Source: Haematococcus lacustris (Eukaryota; Chlorophyta; Chlorophyceae; Chlamydomonadales; Haematococcaceae). From it: 64,000 nucleotides of DNA. Made by a program: the position numbers and the translations under genes. This document shows positions 36,058 through 46,963 of this stretch, in pieces; position 1 is the first letter of the stretch, and each line of letters opens with the position of its first letter. The stretch spans positions 563,320-627,319 of the forward strand of contig JASKMD010000023.1 in the NCBI GenBank assembly GCA_030144725.1. Reading direction: 5' to 3'. The notes beneath the pieces were generated by a model, which ran no database searches, was not told the DNA's origin, and saw only the letters and a program-made list of their open reading frames with translations.

Positions 36058-38236
36058 ATGAAGAAGAAGAGATTAAGCAAGGCGCATAGTGCCCATCTCC
36101 ATGCACTAAACAAGTCGCCAAGGGCTGGCTATCTGCATTGCCCTAACAACATCAAGGCTGCAGCTTGTACGGCACAAGCGACAAACCGTGATCTGCAGGC
36201 TGAGGTGCAGCGGTTGAGGGATGTGGAGCAGTCCCTTATGGGCACAGTGGATGGATTTCAGGGCGACCTAGGCGACCTGCAGGCAGCACACCAAAGCCTG
36301 CGGGGTGAGCACACGGCTTTGCAGCAGGTGGCATGCAGAGCGGCAGCTACCAATCACTCCCTACGGGCTGCTCGACACCGCCTCCAGGGTCAGGTGCATA
36401 TCTACCGGAACAAACACCGCCCCCACCGCTCCCCACTCACCTTCAAGCAGAGGCAGCAGCTGCTGGTTTTGGAGCAACACCCCGTCTCAGTGGAGGTGTT
36501 GAGGCGGTGTGCAGAGGCTGGCTACGGAAGGCTGGATAGCCATGGCCGGCCCATGGGCAGCATGGCGGAGCAGCTCAGCCCAGCACCCTCACCAACTGAC
36601 ATCTTCATTCCAACTCAAGAGAGCCCTGTGGGGAGGCCAGCAGCCAGGACTGCACCCTACAATGCTCACCACTGCTTGAGCACCGTCAGGTTGCATCTAG
36701 AGACCGGTGTCAGCCGCCGTGCCCTCTCCAAGTGCCGGCAACTCTTCGTCTCTGAGCAGTGCGTCCTCCCCAACCCTCACCGGCCAGGCAAGACATCCAC
36801 AGTTGGGCGTGAATTCCACATCGTGTCCACCTACATGCGGCGCAAGACCCTTGGTAAGATGCAAAGGGGAAGGCAGGGTGGCGTGGGTGGGAAGGGGCTG
36901 GGAGAGAGTGGAAGGGGGTGGAAGGGAGTGGTAGGGGGTGGGAGGGGGGGCTGAGGGGAGGGTTGAGGGGGGGCTGAGGCTGGGAATAACCGCATGTCTT
37001 TGCTCTGCTGCCTGCTTTCAGACCAACTATTGCGCGCAAAGGCAATACACCTGCAATTTGATGGGTGCACATGCGATCGCCATGGCAAGGTGCTCGTATT
37101 GCGAGTGACAGCAGCAGTCACCCCGCAGCACCTGCCAGAAGGCTGGGAGCAGAGACCCGGTGGTGGGGCTGGGGCAAGGGATGGGGCTGGGGCTGGGGCA
37201 GCAGCTGGGGCTGGGGCTGGGGCTGGGGCTGGGGCTGGGGCTGGGGCTGGGGCTGAGGCTGCAGCTGGGGCAGGCCGACTCACCACTCAAGTCACCGATG
37301 TGTTGGCTATCATCCCCTTGCCTATTGGCACGGCAGAAGCTCATGTCCAAGTCATAATGCAGGAGCTGCTCCTCCACGGCCTCGACAGTGCCTGCATCGC
37401 CAGCATCACAGCAGACAGTGCAGCTGTGAACATGGGTGAATATGGTGGTGTTGTCACCCGCATGAGCAAGCTCCTCCAGAGCAAGGGGCAGGCTGGCTGC
37501 ATTCGGGCGCAGCCCTGCTATAGCCACGGCATACACAACACCCTGCTGGCTGGACTGGCTGCATTGGGTGGTGACATCCGCCCAGCCATTGAATCCATTG
37601 CCAGCTTGCTGGCCCAGTATTGGGTGCCGCTCGGCATGGGAGCATGGGGCGCCAAGCCCCAAGTGCCGTGTGACACACGCTGGGCCAGCTACATCAGCTC
37701 AACGGTGACCATGCTGCGCGTCTGGGCGCATGCGAGAGATGCTGTGTCACAGCTGCTTGAGCGGCAGAAGGGTATGTCTCCACCATGGGCTGTCACCCTT
37801 AGCCAGCTGCTCCAGGACAACAGCCTGCTGCTCAGGCTCAGCGTGGTGGCAGTGGTTGGGGAGAGCTTCTTGGTGCCCGAGCTCATGTGGGCCAGCAAGG
37901 ATGACGGCCTGCACGCTTTTGAGCTCTACCGCCACACCCAGGATGTGCTAGCTCGTCTGGGGACCTGGGACACATTGCCCCTTCTGGCAGGTCTGCATAG
38001 CCAGCTGCAACACTTGGTGCCAGCAGATCAGCGCGAGCAGCAGAAGCAGCAGCTTGCGACCTATTTGCAGGAGCACTGTGGTGCTGTGTGGACTTACTAC
38101 CAGCATCATGTGCAGGCTCAAATGGCCTTGCCCCACCTCTTCGCTGCTCTTGGCAGCTCAGACCAAGCTACGCGCATGGAAGTGGCGATTGATGTGGTGT
38201 ACCATGCCGAGCTACGGCTGCCGCCGCCTGAGGATG

Positions 38237-38305
<69 letters not shown>

Positions 38306-39375
38306 TGCAGCAGCAGCAGCAACAAGAGGACCCTTATGGCACTTGGCGTCAATATGCATCTGACATTCGTGCCATGGCTGTGAACGGCGACCCTGGCAGC
38401 CCCGCATTGCGCCTTCACCTCGAACAGTACTACCTTGCCTGCCCCATCTCCAATGCCCCAGTGGAGTCCTTGTTGCAGCTGTTGAAGCATGGTGGTGGCA
38501 GGTACATGGAGCTGCCAGCTCTGCTGCAGTTGATGTCCCTGCACACATGCAAGGAGGCCATGAAGACTGTGGATGTTCATGATTTGCAGCAGCATATGGG
38601 TCAGCTCCGTGCTGAAGTGCGGCGTAAGGAGGATGCCACAGCTGCAGCACAGCGGTCAGCAAAGGCAGAGCGCCAGATCACAGATGCAACGCACAAGGTC
38701 GGGAGGGTTGTGATTAATGTGGGTGACCATGCGTGCCAACAGCGGCTTGCAGCGGCCCATGCCCTTGCCTTGGGGGGGCATGATTATGGCCACACAACTG
38801 TCGAGGAGGCAATGAAGATGACAGGAAAGCAGCTTCAGTCATACCTCCAGTTTCACAAGCAGGAGGTACACACGAGCTGGAGGGTACCCAAGCTACTGAG
38901 CCACGTGTGCACCCACATCCGTGGGAAGCTTGCCGCAGCTGCGCCCCCTCAGCAGCAGCTGACACCTGCAGGCACCACCCCTGAGCTGGCTAAGCCTGCT
39001 GGTGCACCCCCTCAGCAGCAGCAACAGCTGGCAGAGGCAAGCACGTCCCGTAAGCGTGGGGCACCTGCAACTAACAAGTCGAGGGCAGCAAAGCAAGGTG
39101 AGACAACACCACGTACTGCACCTAGCACCTTGTTCAAGCGTAGTAGAGCAGCCGGTAATGCGCTAGCGCCAGCAGCAGATCCAAAAGCTCATAGTGGTAT
39201 CCAGTCGTCACGACTGCCGTCGTCGCGTCCACATGCCAAAAGCAAAACATGTTCCGACTGCTGCTGCGTGTTGCAGGTGCCACTCACAACAGCGTGGCGA
39301 AGCGTGCTAGTGCGGCGCGCCTCGCATGTGGCGAAACCGCATGAATTCAAATGTCGATCTTTGGACAGGCACTGA
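36058..39375 (+). CDS. T2 transposase, two exons, hAT-like D-D-E arrangement
   Basis: Exons are 36058-36853 and 37022-39375, joined in phase 1 at CTTG|GTAAGA and CTTTCAG, giving about 1,049 residues. Residues 1-110 are basic then coiled-coil. Residues 165-265 carry GRPAARTAPYNAHHCLSTVR and SEQCVLPNPHRPGKTSTVGR, conserved in T2b. The catalytic part has HLQFDGC (Asp about 279), SITADSAAVN (Asp about 397), a CYSHGIHN motif (about 431) and SNAPVESLLQLLKHG (Glu about 747). This order resembles the RNase H fold of hAT transposases. The C-terminal WW/ERxFS block of classical hATs is absent, and the target duplication is 7 not 8 bp. A Gly-Ala run and a run of over 20 Gln interrupt the domain. The last roughly 80 residues may be read-through of a missed splice near GCAAG|GTGAGA (39095). 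Confidence 0.75.
37160..37262. repeat. GGGGCT hexanucleotide run in T2 exon 2
   Basis: About a dozen GGGGCT units encode an alternating Gly-Ala stretch between two conserved parts of the transposase. Confidence 0.9.
38237..38303. repeat. CAG run in T2 exon 2
   Basis: More than 20 consecutive CAG codons encode polyglutamine in the transposase, near a second short run at 38308-38325. Confidence 0.95.
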
Positions 39376-39735
39376 GCACCGCTGAGAGCGAGATAGTTTT
39401 TGCTGCGTCTGCCATTTCGTAGATATGACTCTCCTCTGTTCAAAGCACTGTTTACATATATTTTTGACTGAGTGGCTGCGGAGATACGGGCTTCGTATCA
39501 CAGGGGGGTGGTTTTCAGGTAGTTGGGAACGCCTGAGGGTGACAACAGCATTATCCTCTTTGGCACAGCGCGGTGCAGACAAGCACTTCAACGGGGTTCT
39601 TCATGCTGCCGTCATGGCTACCCAGGCCAACGCAGTGAAGGCTTTGGAATATAGCGGGGACAGCTCTAAGCACTTTGCCTTTTTGCAGTCATGCATGCAG
39701 CAGGGCATGGCAGGCTTTGGGTTTCATCGAATATT

Positions 39736-39795
39736 TGTAGAAGCAGCCCATTCCCCCAAAACGGTTTCATCGAATATTTGTAGAAGCAGCCCATA
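39736..39795. repeat. 30-bp direct duplication
   Basis: TTTCATCGAATATTTGTAGA followed by AGCAGCCCAT occurs twice with about 10 bases between. It lies just downstream of the split frame. Confidence 0.9.
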
Positions 39796-40087
39796 CAGGG
39801 CAGTCGCCTACACAAAGCACACATTGCGTAAACGACAAAGAGAGCAAGCATGTACATGCTAGACAAACGTACTGCGGGGGGGCGAGGTCGGCCACAAGAG
39901 GCAAGATGGCTGCCAACAACAACGGAACGCTCAAGGCAATGACGACCTCAATGTCATCGTCGCTTTCGACGTCGTCCATCCAGCCGTGGCCGCCATCCCA
40001 CATGCCCATTGCCATTGCGGAGTATATGGTCACCCCCGCCATTGGCTGCACCCCTGATAAACTCCGACCGGTCTTTAAGAGTTTCAC
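39767..40087 (-). CDS. acidic open frame, unknown
   Basis: The frame includes MGMWDGGHGWMDDVESDDDI and a hydrophobic stretch VVIALSVPLLLAAILPLV. It overlaps the T3 end motif, which is read as GVQPMAGVT both here and at T3c. It might be a first exon of another transposon gene; I cannot confirm this. Confidence 0.2.
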   Translation of the reverse strand: MKLLKTGRSLSGVQPMAGVTIYSAMAMGMWDGGHGWMDDVESDDDIEVVIALSVPLLLAAILPLVADLAPPQYVCLACTCLLSLSFTQCVLCVGDCPVWAASTNIR

Positions 40088-40653
40088 AGCGATTTTTGCG
40101 CAGGGCGGTACAGCTCATCAAAGCGAAGCTAGCGGGCTGCTCGGGCTGATGTGCACCTGTGCCGGGGCGGGCGGGGGTGCTGAGAGATTAGGTCGCGCTG
40201 TGTTGGGAATAGCCTACTTAGTGGGGCTGTGATAAGAGAACAGCTATCGCGCTCAGTGGCCCAGCGACATGGACGGGGATTTATTTTTTGATTTTTTGTC
40301 GGGCGCAGGACCCCCCCTGTCATGTGTTCTAGTGCTAGTGCTAGTGCTGATGAGATGTATAAGAGTGATGGTACGGCTTGTGGCCTGTCATTGCACCCGA
40401 ACAGCGTGCAACTCGTGTTACGCCACTTCGTGTCAAATTGCCTCGAAATGGGCACTTTTCCAGCCGCCGTAACTGTCCAACCAGGACGTCAAATGATAAA
40501 CCGCCAATTCTGTGCGGCTCCTTGTGTGGGTTCTTAACGTGTCTATTAAACAGAAACGCGCTGTCATCATGTACGGGCCGCTTGTGATGCTTCAAAGTAG
40601 ACCCCCATGCACATTACACCGTTTGTTATGCTCCAAAGAAGACCCCGTGCATC

Positions 40654-43080
40654 TTACACCCAGCCATAACAATTGTCCGCCTCATATTCAGCCTCCAGCT
40701 GCTCACTTTGTAGCTCTCTGCGCACCAAACGACGTAATTCCCGACGTCCCTCTTCCCTCTTCCACCCCATGTGCATGCGATATCGTGCACAGTGTGTGTT
40801 GGTCAGTTTGCCAAAGCACACCTCATCATGCAACAAATCGGGATGGAACAACATCAACAATGCATAACACTCTTCGTCTTCCCTCACCTCCTTCACAGTG
40901 TCTTGAAACATGGGCATGGGCTTAAGTGGGGTGGTGGTGTCAGGCTTCATGCATGGCAGGCATGGCACACTCATGCACGTGCTGCATGCACAAGCAGCCA
41001 TGGCCCATTTAGGCTGCTCCCTGTCCGGTGTGAACACCATGCGGTGCATTGCCCTACACCCCGCCACATCATCATGCATGCGCTCCACATCAGCCTCTGG
41101 CATACTGCATATTGTTGTTTGCCTAGCGACGTCCAGCACCAGATAGCTCCGACGCATGATGTGTCCACGTTGCCGGTGGCTGGCACTGGTGTCTTGTGCA
41201 TGGCATGGCACGGCGAAATGCTTGTTAGCCCAATCTGTCAGCACAGCAACCCCACACACTTTCCCCACTAGTTCTGGATGGACTAACATCTGCTCCCTCC
41301 ACTCCCTCTTAGCCACCCCACCCTCAGAGTCGTGCGTGCTCTTGAAATGCGATGTTGCACCATATGACCATTGCACAGGCACCCCAAACCTATTGGCTAG
41401 GTGCCAATGCAACCTAATGGCCTTGGCTCCCTTGAACTGTGATGCACAACCATCTGACCACAAACACAGCTGCCTCATGTCCATCTTGCCCACCCACCCC
41501 TCTCCATCATCCCTCCCATCACCCACCCCATCATGGCACGCTTGACTGCATGGGGCGTGATGCCCAGCTGCCTGGCCGTCCTCTTGATGCCATGCTGCTC
41601 AATGCCCCTGCCCATTGTCATGGCCAAGGCAGTGTTGAACGGCTGCTGTTGTGTTGTGCGCTGTCCACCCGGGGCGGAGTTGGTGCTAGCAAGAACAGGC
41701 CTGAGTGAGTCCACCATGATGCCCCCAAGCACCTGGTCAGGGGTGGGGGGAACCACGCCAGTGGCCTGGCTGACCACAGACCGCATGCGGCGGTGCTGCT
41801 GCAGCCTGTCCAGCAGCTCTGCACCCTCCTCCACTGTGTACCTCTGAAACTCATCCAGCATCGGTTGCAGCCTCCGCTGCCAGGCCTGAGGGGAGGGGCT
41901 GAGGGGCTGTTGCTGCTGTTGCTGTTGCTGCCGGTGCGTGCGCAAGTCCCACACTGGACGTGGGGAGAGCGCCTGTGCGGGGCAAGGCGGGTGAGGGATT
42001 GCAGGGGTGGGGTTGCCTCTTGTCCTGCGCATGGCCTTGTCCCTGCCCATGGCTCCGGCATTAGCCCGTGCCCGTGCCACTGAACCTGCTGCCCCTGCTG
42101 CCTCTGCCCTTGCTGCAGCTCTTAGCACAGTAGCCACTGCTGCCGCAGCAATCGCTGCTGCTGCTGCTTGGTGCTCATCCATCCTGCACAGGAGCAGCAA
42201 CAGCAACAGCACGGTGGCAGCAGCAGCAGCAGCAGCAGCAGTAGCAACAGATGACTGTGAGGCTCGTGGATGGTGGGGGTGGAATGTGGGGGCAACACTC
42301 ACTTTGCAGGTTGGGAGGGCAGTTGCTGCTCATGCTCATCGGCCTCTGAAAGCGTGGCAAATCTGTTGCTGGTCGTCAGCGACACAGTGGGGGCTGCGCT
42401 GTTGCAATTCAGGCGTTGCAATTCAGCCCCACACCTGGCGTTGCAATTCAGCCCCACTTTGTGCCTCGAGCTGTTGCTGCAACCTGTTAAGCTGCTGCTG
42501 CAACTGCAGCTGGTGTTGCTGCTCTGCCACATGCTTCTCCCTCAAGAGCCTGTCTGCCTGCTGCTGCTGCTGCAGTTGGTGCTGCTGCTCAGCCACCTGC
42601 CGCTCCCTCAGGAGCACGTCTGCCTGCTGTTGCTGCAGTTGGTGATGCTGCTCCGTCACCTGCTGCTCCCTCAAGAGCCTGTCTGCCTGCTGCTGCTGCT
42701 GCAGTTGGTGCTGCTCAGCCACCTACTGCTCCCTCAGGTGCAAGTCGGCCTGCTGCTGCTGCAACTGGTGCTGCTGCTCTACCACCTGCTGCTCCTTGCG
42801 TTGAATTTCTTCCCGCTGGATGTCATGCAGCTGTTGCTGTGCATGTTGCAAGCGCTGGGTGTCAGCAACTTGCTGCTCCCTCTGCTGCAGGTCAGCCTGC
42901 AGCTGGTGCAACTGTGCCTCATAAGCACCAGCATCAGCCTGTGCTTTGGCCTCAGCCTCAGCGGCAAGAGCCTGGGCCTTGGCCTCAGCCTCAGCAGCCC
43001 TGCGCTGTGCCATAGCCTCCCTCGCTTTCTGCACATTGGAACATTTAGCCTGTACTCCCCTTTTGGCGGTTGAAAAACGC
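40654..43080 (-). pseudogene. T3 transposase, copy 1, internally deleted and with a nonsense codon
   Basis: The 5' part (about 43034-42423) is a Gln/Glu-rich coiled coil of roughly 21-residue repeats. A TAG at about 42724 replaces a CAG of copy 2. Next comes a frame with a probable helix-turn-helix, HGIKRTARQLGITPHAVKRA (about 41531-41600), which copy 2 lacks. This runs directly into the C-terminal half ([27 protein letters not shown]), joined at GATGGGGTGGGTGATGGG. The part with the first catalytic Asp is missing. It cannot make an active enzyme. Confidence 0.65.
42170..42250. repeat. CAG/GCA microsatellite
   Basis: Runs of CAG-type triplets lie in the 5' part of the T3 copy 1 gene. Confidence 0.85.
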
Positions 43081-43886
43081 CATGGCGTTTACTGGCCTGC
43101 ACAGCGGCAAGCACCTTGACAAGCTCAGTTTCTGCATATTTTTAAGTAATTCTTGTCGATCGTTGTTGCTCAGAAGCCACAGGCACAACTGACTTAATCA
43201 TCTTGTGCAACCACATTATTGCTGCCACATGTAGCCTGCACCTGTGTTCAGCAGCAAATCGCCGTCGCGGTCACGCTCCCATCCATTGACAAATCCGCAA
43301 TGCCTTCGACCTGCCGGGACGTCGTTTGATGATCAAAGGTGACACATTAGAGTTGGGGGCAAGGGAGCAGGTCGGGAAGCAGCAGGTGTGCTTCAGAGAG
43401 GGTCTCGATGCGTGCTGGGACGTTGCAACACTGTTGCGTGCTAACCTAAAAAGTTGGCATGTCCAGTCAGGATGCGCCATTCACGCCGAATTGGGTCCAG
43501 GCTGCCTATAGTCGTCGTTAAATGTGTGTGCGATGCTTCAGAACACGTCGCGTGTTGGGGGCCAGCCACCCGGCAAACCCCTCGGGCTGGCTGCTCTCTA
43601 GTTAGACCATCACCAACTCATCGCACCAATCGGCGGCCTCATCCGTGCAAAAATGAGTTAGATGTTATCTCTTGAGCCATGGGGGTGCAGCCAATGGCGG
43701 GGGTGACCAAGAGCGTTAAGGACCTGTGAGCTGAGATAGAATACCCTCGTTATCAGTCATAACACAGGGTCATGCATGGCCCTTGACGGTGTTGCAGCAA
43801 GCTCAGTATCTGCTGGGCCGCCCTTGTTGCACATCTCTCCACGCATCCTCCATTGCATTATTTGAAGTATATTGGAGGGGGAGGAA

Positions 43887-45112
43887 TGTAAAGTGCGCAC
43901 CTCTGGAAGAGATTGCCGCTTCGCGTCGTCTGGGCTGTCTCGTGAATGCGAGCCGTCGCGGGACGCGGGGTCAGCTGTGACACGCCTAATAAAATGTTCG
44001 CATGGGTCAGTTTGGGTCACACAGGCCACCTCAGGACATCGCGTTTGCACCAGCCCGCTCTATAGCTCAAGCCGTGTCTGTGTCGCTGGCCTCTAGTTCG
44101 GCCGCGATGGTGGTGGGCGAAGATGTTTCCCCGCGGATGAGCCTATAGTAGTGGTCTCTATCACTGGGCATCGCACAAATTGTTCCAGCGACGAGTTTCA
44201 AAATCACGTGACTGTCCAGTCGAGCGCAACAGGAGCCGGAGGTGCATCTATAGTCCTAGTTTGCTCAGGTACGCGGCGTAATACCAATAAACGCGACATG
44301 CCCCATGCCCCGACTTACCAAAATTCGGTGTTCCTCTGACTGGCGCCAGGCACTAGCCAGGGCTCCATCCGCGACCGTTGGCACACACATGTGTCCGTAG
44401 CAAGCACGTCTACACAACAGGTAAGGTTACTGCAACATGCAAGTGAGGTGTGAGTGACAGCGTCTCAGCAAGCCCATGGCACGCCCAGCCATGCCACAGC
44501 CATGAGAACTAATAAAATGGTATGCCTCTTAGCTTGTGGCCTGTTTGCACCCAAATGAAAGTACAGCCCAAGTTTCATGTGGCACTGACGATTCGTTCAG
44601 CACTAACATGGGTATGCAACCCCACAACCTCATGTCCTCTCACTACCACCCTGTGCCATCCTATTCGGCTGCAGGAAGGCATGCCAAGGTTCCAGCACCC
44701 CAACCAGTAGCAGTGAGGGGCAGGGAGGGGCAAGGCTGCAGGGGCAGGGGGTTGGGCTGGCGCATGTGGCTGCAGGTCCTGCCCGGCGTCCTTCCACCAT
44801 CCTGGCAGCTGGCAGTGCCACATGAAACTTGGGCTGTAGTTTCATTGGGGTAATAACAGGCCACTAGCAAAGTGGCATACGATTTTATTAGTTCTCATGG
44901 CTGTGGCATGGCTGGGCGTGCCATGGGCTTGCTGTGAAGCTGTCACTCACACCTCATTTGCATGTTACAGCAACCTTACCTATTGTGTAGATGTGCTTGC
45001 AACGGACACATGTGTGTGACAATGGTCGCGGATGGAGCCCTGGCTAGTGCCTGGCGCTAGTCAGAGGAACACCGAATTTTGGCAAGTCGGGGCATGGGGC
45101 ATATCGCTCTAA
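43887..45112 (+). mobile_element. T4 foldback element, copy 1
   Basis: Arms at about 44280-44590 and 44805-45112 are inverted copies of each other (for example GTACAGCCCAAGTTTCATGT on one side and its complement on the other), enclosing about 210 bp. A leader from TGTAAAGTGCGCACCTC at 43887 precedes them. The whole recurs inverted at 58200-59491, and the leader alone at 51349-51438. No coding region. Confidence 0.7.
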
Positions 45113-45117
45113 ATGGT

Positions 45118-45420
45118 GCTGCGCCACTTAGTAGATATAACTAGGACTATAGATGCACCTCCCGCCACCGTCGCGCTCGACTGGACCGTCACGTGATGCT
45201 GCACGGTGTTGCGATAGGCATTCAGACCCGTACGACCTTACAACAACTAGCACCCAATAGCAAGCTTGCGTCTTAAGCACATTTATTGTGGAGGGCGCCA
45301 CAGGCTCCAGGCCAGGCACAACCATCAGCGGGATACAGCGCGAAAGTACGATTGCAACGCACCAGGCGCAATTGCTATCCGTGGCCTATGGGCTCCGTTC
45401 GTCAAAATTTGAATTTTCCT
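45118..45420 (+). repeat. T5 dispersed repeat, copy 1
   Basis: About 300 bp match 51690-51990 in inverted orientation with few changes. Non-coding as far as I can see. Confidence 0.75.
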
Positions 45421-45449
45421 CAGGGCGTGTCACAGCTGAGGCGGGGGTG

Positions 45450-46000
45450 TCAGGCGTTCCCAACATGGGGTTGGCAATCTTCATGCAACTGCAGCCCACC
45501 TACTCAATCTTTTGATGTAACGTTTGTTGCGTCTGCTGCGATGTGATATTGCGCATTTAATGTAAGACTGGAATTGCCATCGGAGTCTTTCGATGCGGGC
45601 AGCCACATGTGACCCCGAATGTGTCCCAATCGCAGACCGTGGTTAGCTACACCGGTAAGCTACGTCCTTGGCTATCCGTTAGCGATGCACGACATGTCGG
45701 TGGCGCACACCACTGAAGTCCGGCAAACATGGCTGCGCGAGGTTCCTGATGGTGCAGGCCGCTTGGCGAGGATGTAAAGAAACTCGAAACTGTGTGTGGC
45801 AGCGCTGTATCTCTGTAATGGTGGGCGGCACAGTGGGGTCTAGTCACCCCCTCCAGCTATGATCCGCTTTATGTTTTGCACCATTGAACAAACAGCCTGA
45901 CCTCACACAGATTTTTTATAGCATACTCACTAACGCGTCCGTGGTACTATGCAACTCAATCATTGGGTTTGTATGTGACAAGTTATACCGCTTACAAGGT
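45450..46000 (+). mobile_element. left end of a second T2 copy, cut by the gap
   Basis: The sequence is essentially identical to 35215-35765, starting exactly at TCAGGCG, in a different flanking context. The copy runs into the N run. Confidence 0.9.
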
Positions 46001-46500
46001 NNNNNNNNNNNNNNNNNNNNNNNNNNNNNNNNNNNNNNNNNNNNNNNNNNNNNNNNNNNNNNNNNNNNNNNNNNNNNNNNNNNNNNNNNNNNNNNNNNNN
46101 NNNNNNNNNNNNNNNNNNNNNNNNNNNNNNNNNNNNNNNNNNNNNNNNNNNNNNNNNNNNNNNNNNNNNNNNNNNNNNNNNNNNNNNNNNNNNNNNNNNN
46201 NNNNNNNNNNNNNNNNNNNNNNNNNNNNNNNNNNNNNNNNNNNNNNNNNNNNNNNNNNNNNNNNNNNNNNNNNNNNNNNNNNNNNNNNNNNNNNNNNNNN
46301 NNNNNNNNNNNNNNNNNNNNNNNNNNNNNNNNNNNNNNNNNNNNNNNNNNNNNNNNNNNNNNNNNNNNNNNNNNNNNNNNNNNNNNNNNNNNNNNNNNNN
46401 NNNNNNNNNNNNNNNNNNNNNNNNNNNNNNNNNNNNNNNNNNNNNNNNNNNNNNNNNNNNNNNNNNNNNNNNNNNNNNNNNNNNNNNNNNNNNNNNNNNN
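46001..46500. other. assembly gap of 500 N
   Basis: Left of the gap is a T2 start and right of it the 3' part of a T3 copy. A complete T2 would need about 3.8 kb more, so the true gap may be much larger than 500. Confidence 0.95.
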
Positions 46501-46963
46501 GCGGGCTGCTCGGGCTGATGTGCACCTGTGCCGGGGCGGGCGGGGGTGCTGAGAGATCGGGTCGCGTTGAGTCGGGAATAGCCTACTTAGTGGGGCTGTG
46601 ATCAGAGAACAGCTATCGCGCTCAGTGGCCCAGCGACATGGACGGGGATTTATTTTTTGAATTTCTGTCGGGCGCTGGACCCCCCCTGACATGTGTTCTA
46701 GTGCTAGTGCTAGTGCTGATGAGAGTGATGGTACGGCTTGTGGCCTGTCCCTGCACCCGAACAGCGTGCAACTCGTGTCCGCCACCCCATGTCAAACTAC
46801 CTCGAATTGGGCACTATTCCACGCCGAATATCTGTCCAACCAGGACGTCGAATTATGAACTGTGCGACTCCTTGTGTGGGTTCTTAAGGTGTCATAAGAA
46901 CAGAAACGTCTTGTCTTCATCTGTGGGCCGTCTGTGATGCTCCAAAGTAGACCCCCCTGCATC

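Larger units (their letters stand above)
35215..39536 (+). mobile_element. T2, full-length DNA transposon
   Basis: The ends are 15-bp perfect inverted repeats, TCAGGCGTTCCCAAC at 35215 and its complement ending at 39536. A perfect 7-bp duplication GGGTGAC flanks it (35208-35214 and 39537-39543). The left 550 bp recur at 45450-46000 in a different target, which fixes the boundary independently. It carries one two-exon gene. Confidence 0.92.
34970..39745 (+). pseudogene. older open frame split by the T2 insertion
   Basis: A frame from 34970 (MRGAQFAQVWSALTTTLNRA) reaches FSGVT at the T2 insertion site. Directly after T2, from 39537, the frame continues as VTTALSSLAQRGADKHFNGV and CMQQGMAGFGF to about 39745. 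Taking away T2 and one copy of the 7-bp duplication leaves the frame open across the site. I do not recognise the protein; it may belong to an older mobile element. Confidence 0.5.
40028..43708 (-). mobile_element. T3 copy 1 (defective)
   Basis: A 27-base motif starting GGTCACCCCCGCCATTGG at 40028 recurs inverted at 43682-43708, giving candidate terminal inverted repeats. Sequence at 40118-41526 is repeated at 46501-47850, and 42440-43700 is repeated at 49470-50602. I found no target duplication, and similarity to T3c extends outside the motif on the right, so the true ends are uncertain. Confidence 0.6.

Noticed and set aside
39767..40087. A PIF/Harbinger-type first exon suggested by MDDVESDDDI
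   Set aside because: The acidic start and hydrophobic stretch are not enough; no Harbinger nuclease motif follows, so it is listed only as unknown.
42170..43034. Plus-strand Leu/Cys-rich membrane-like frames opposite the coiled coil (also 49358-49755)
   Set aside because: They are antisense readings of CAG-rich coiled-coil code; the minus-strand frame has the heptad pattern and matches between two T3 copies.
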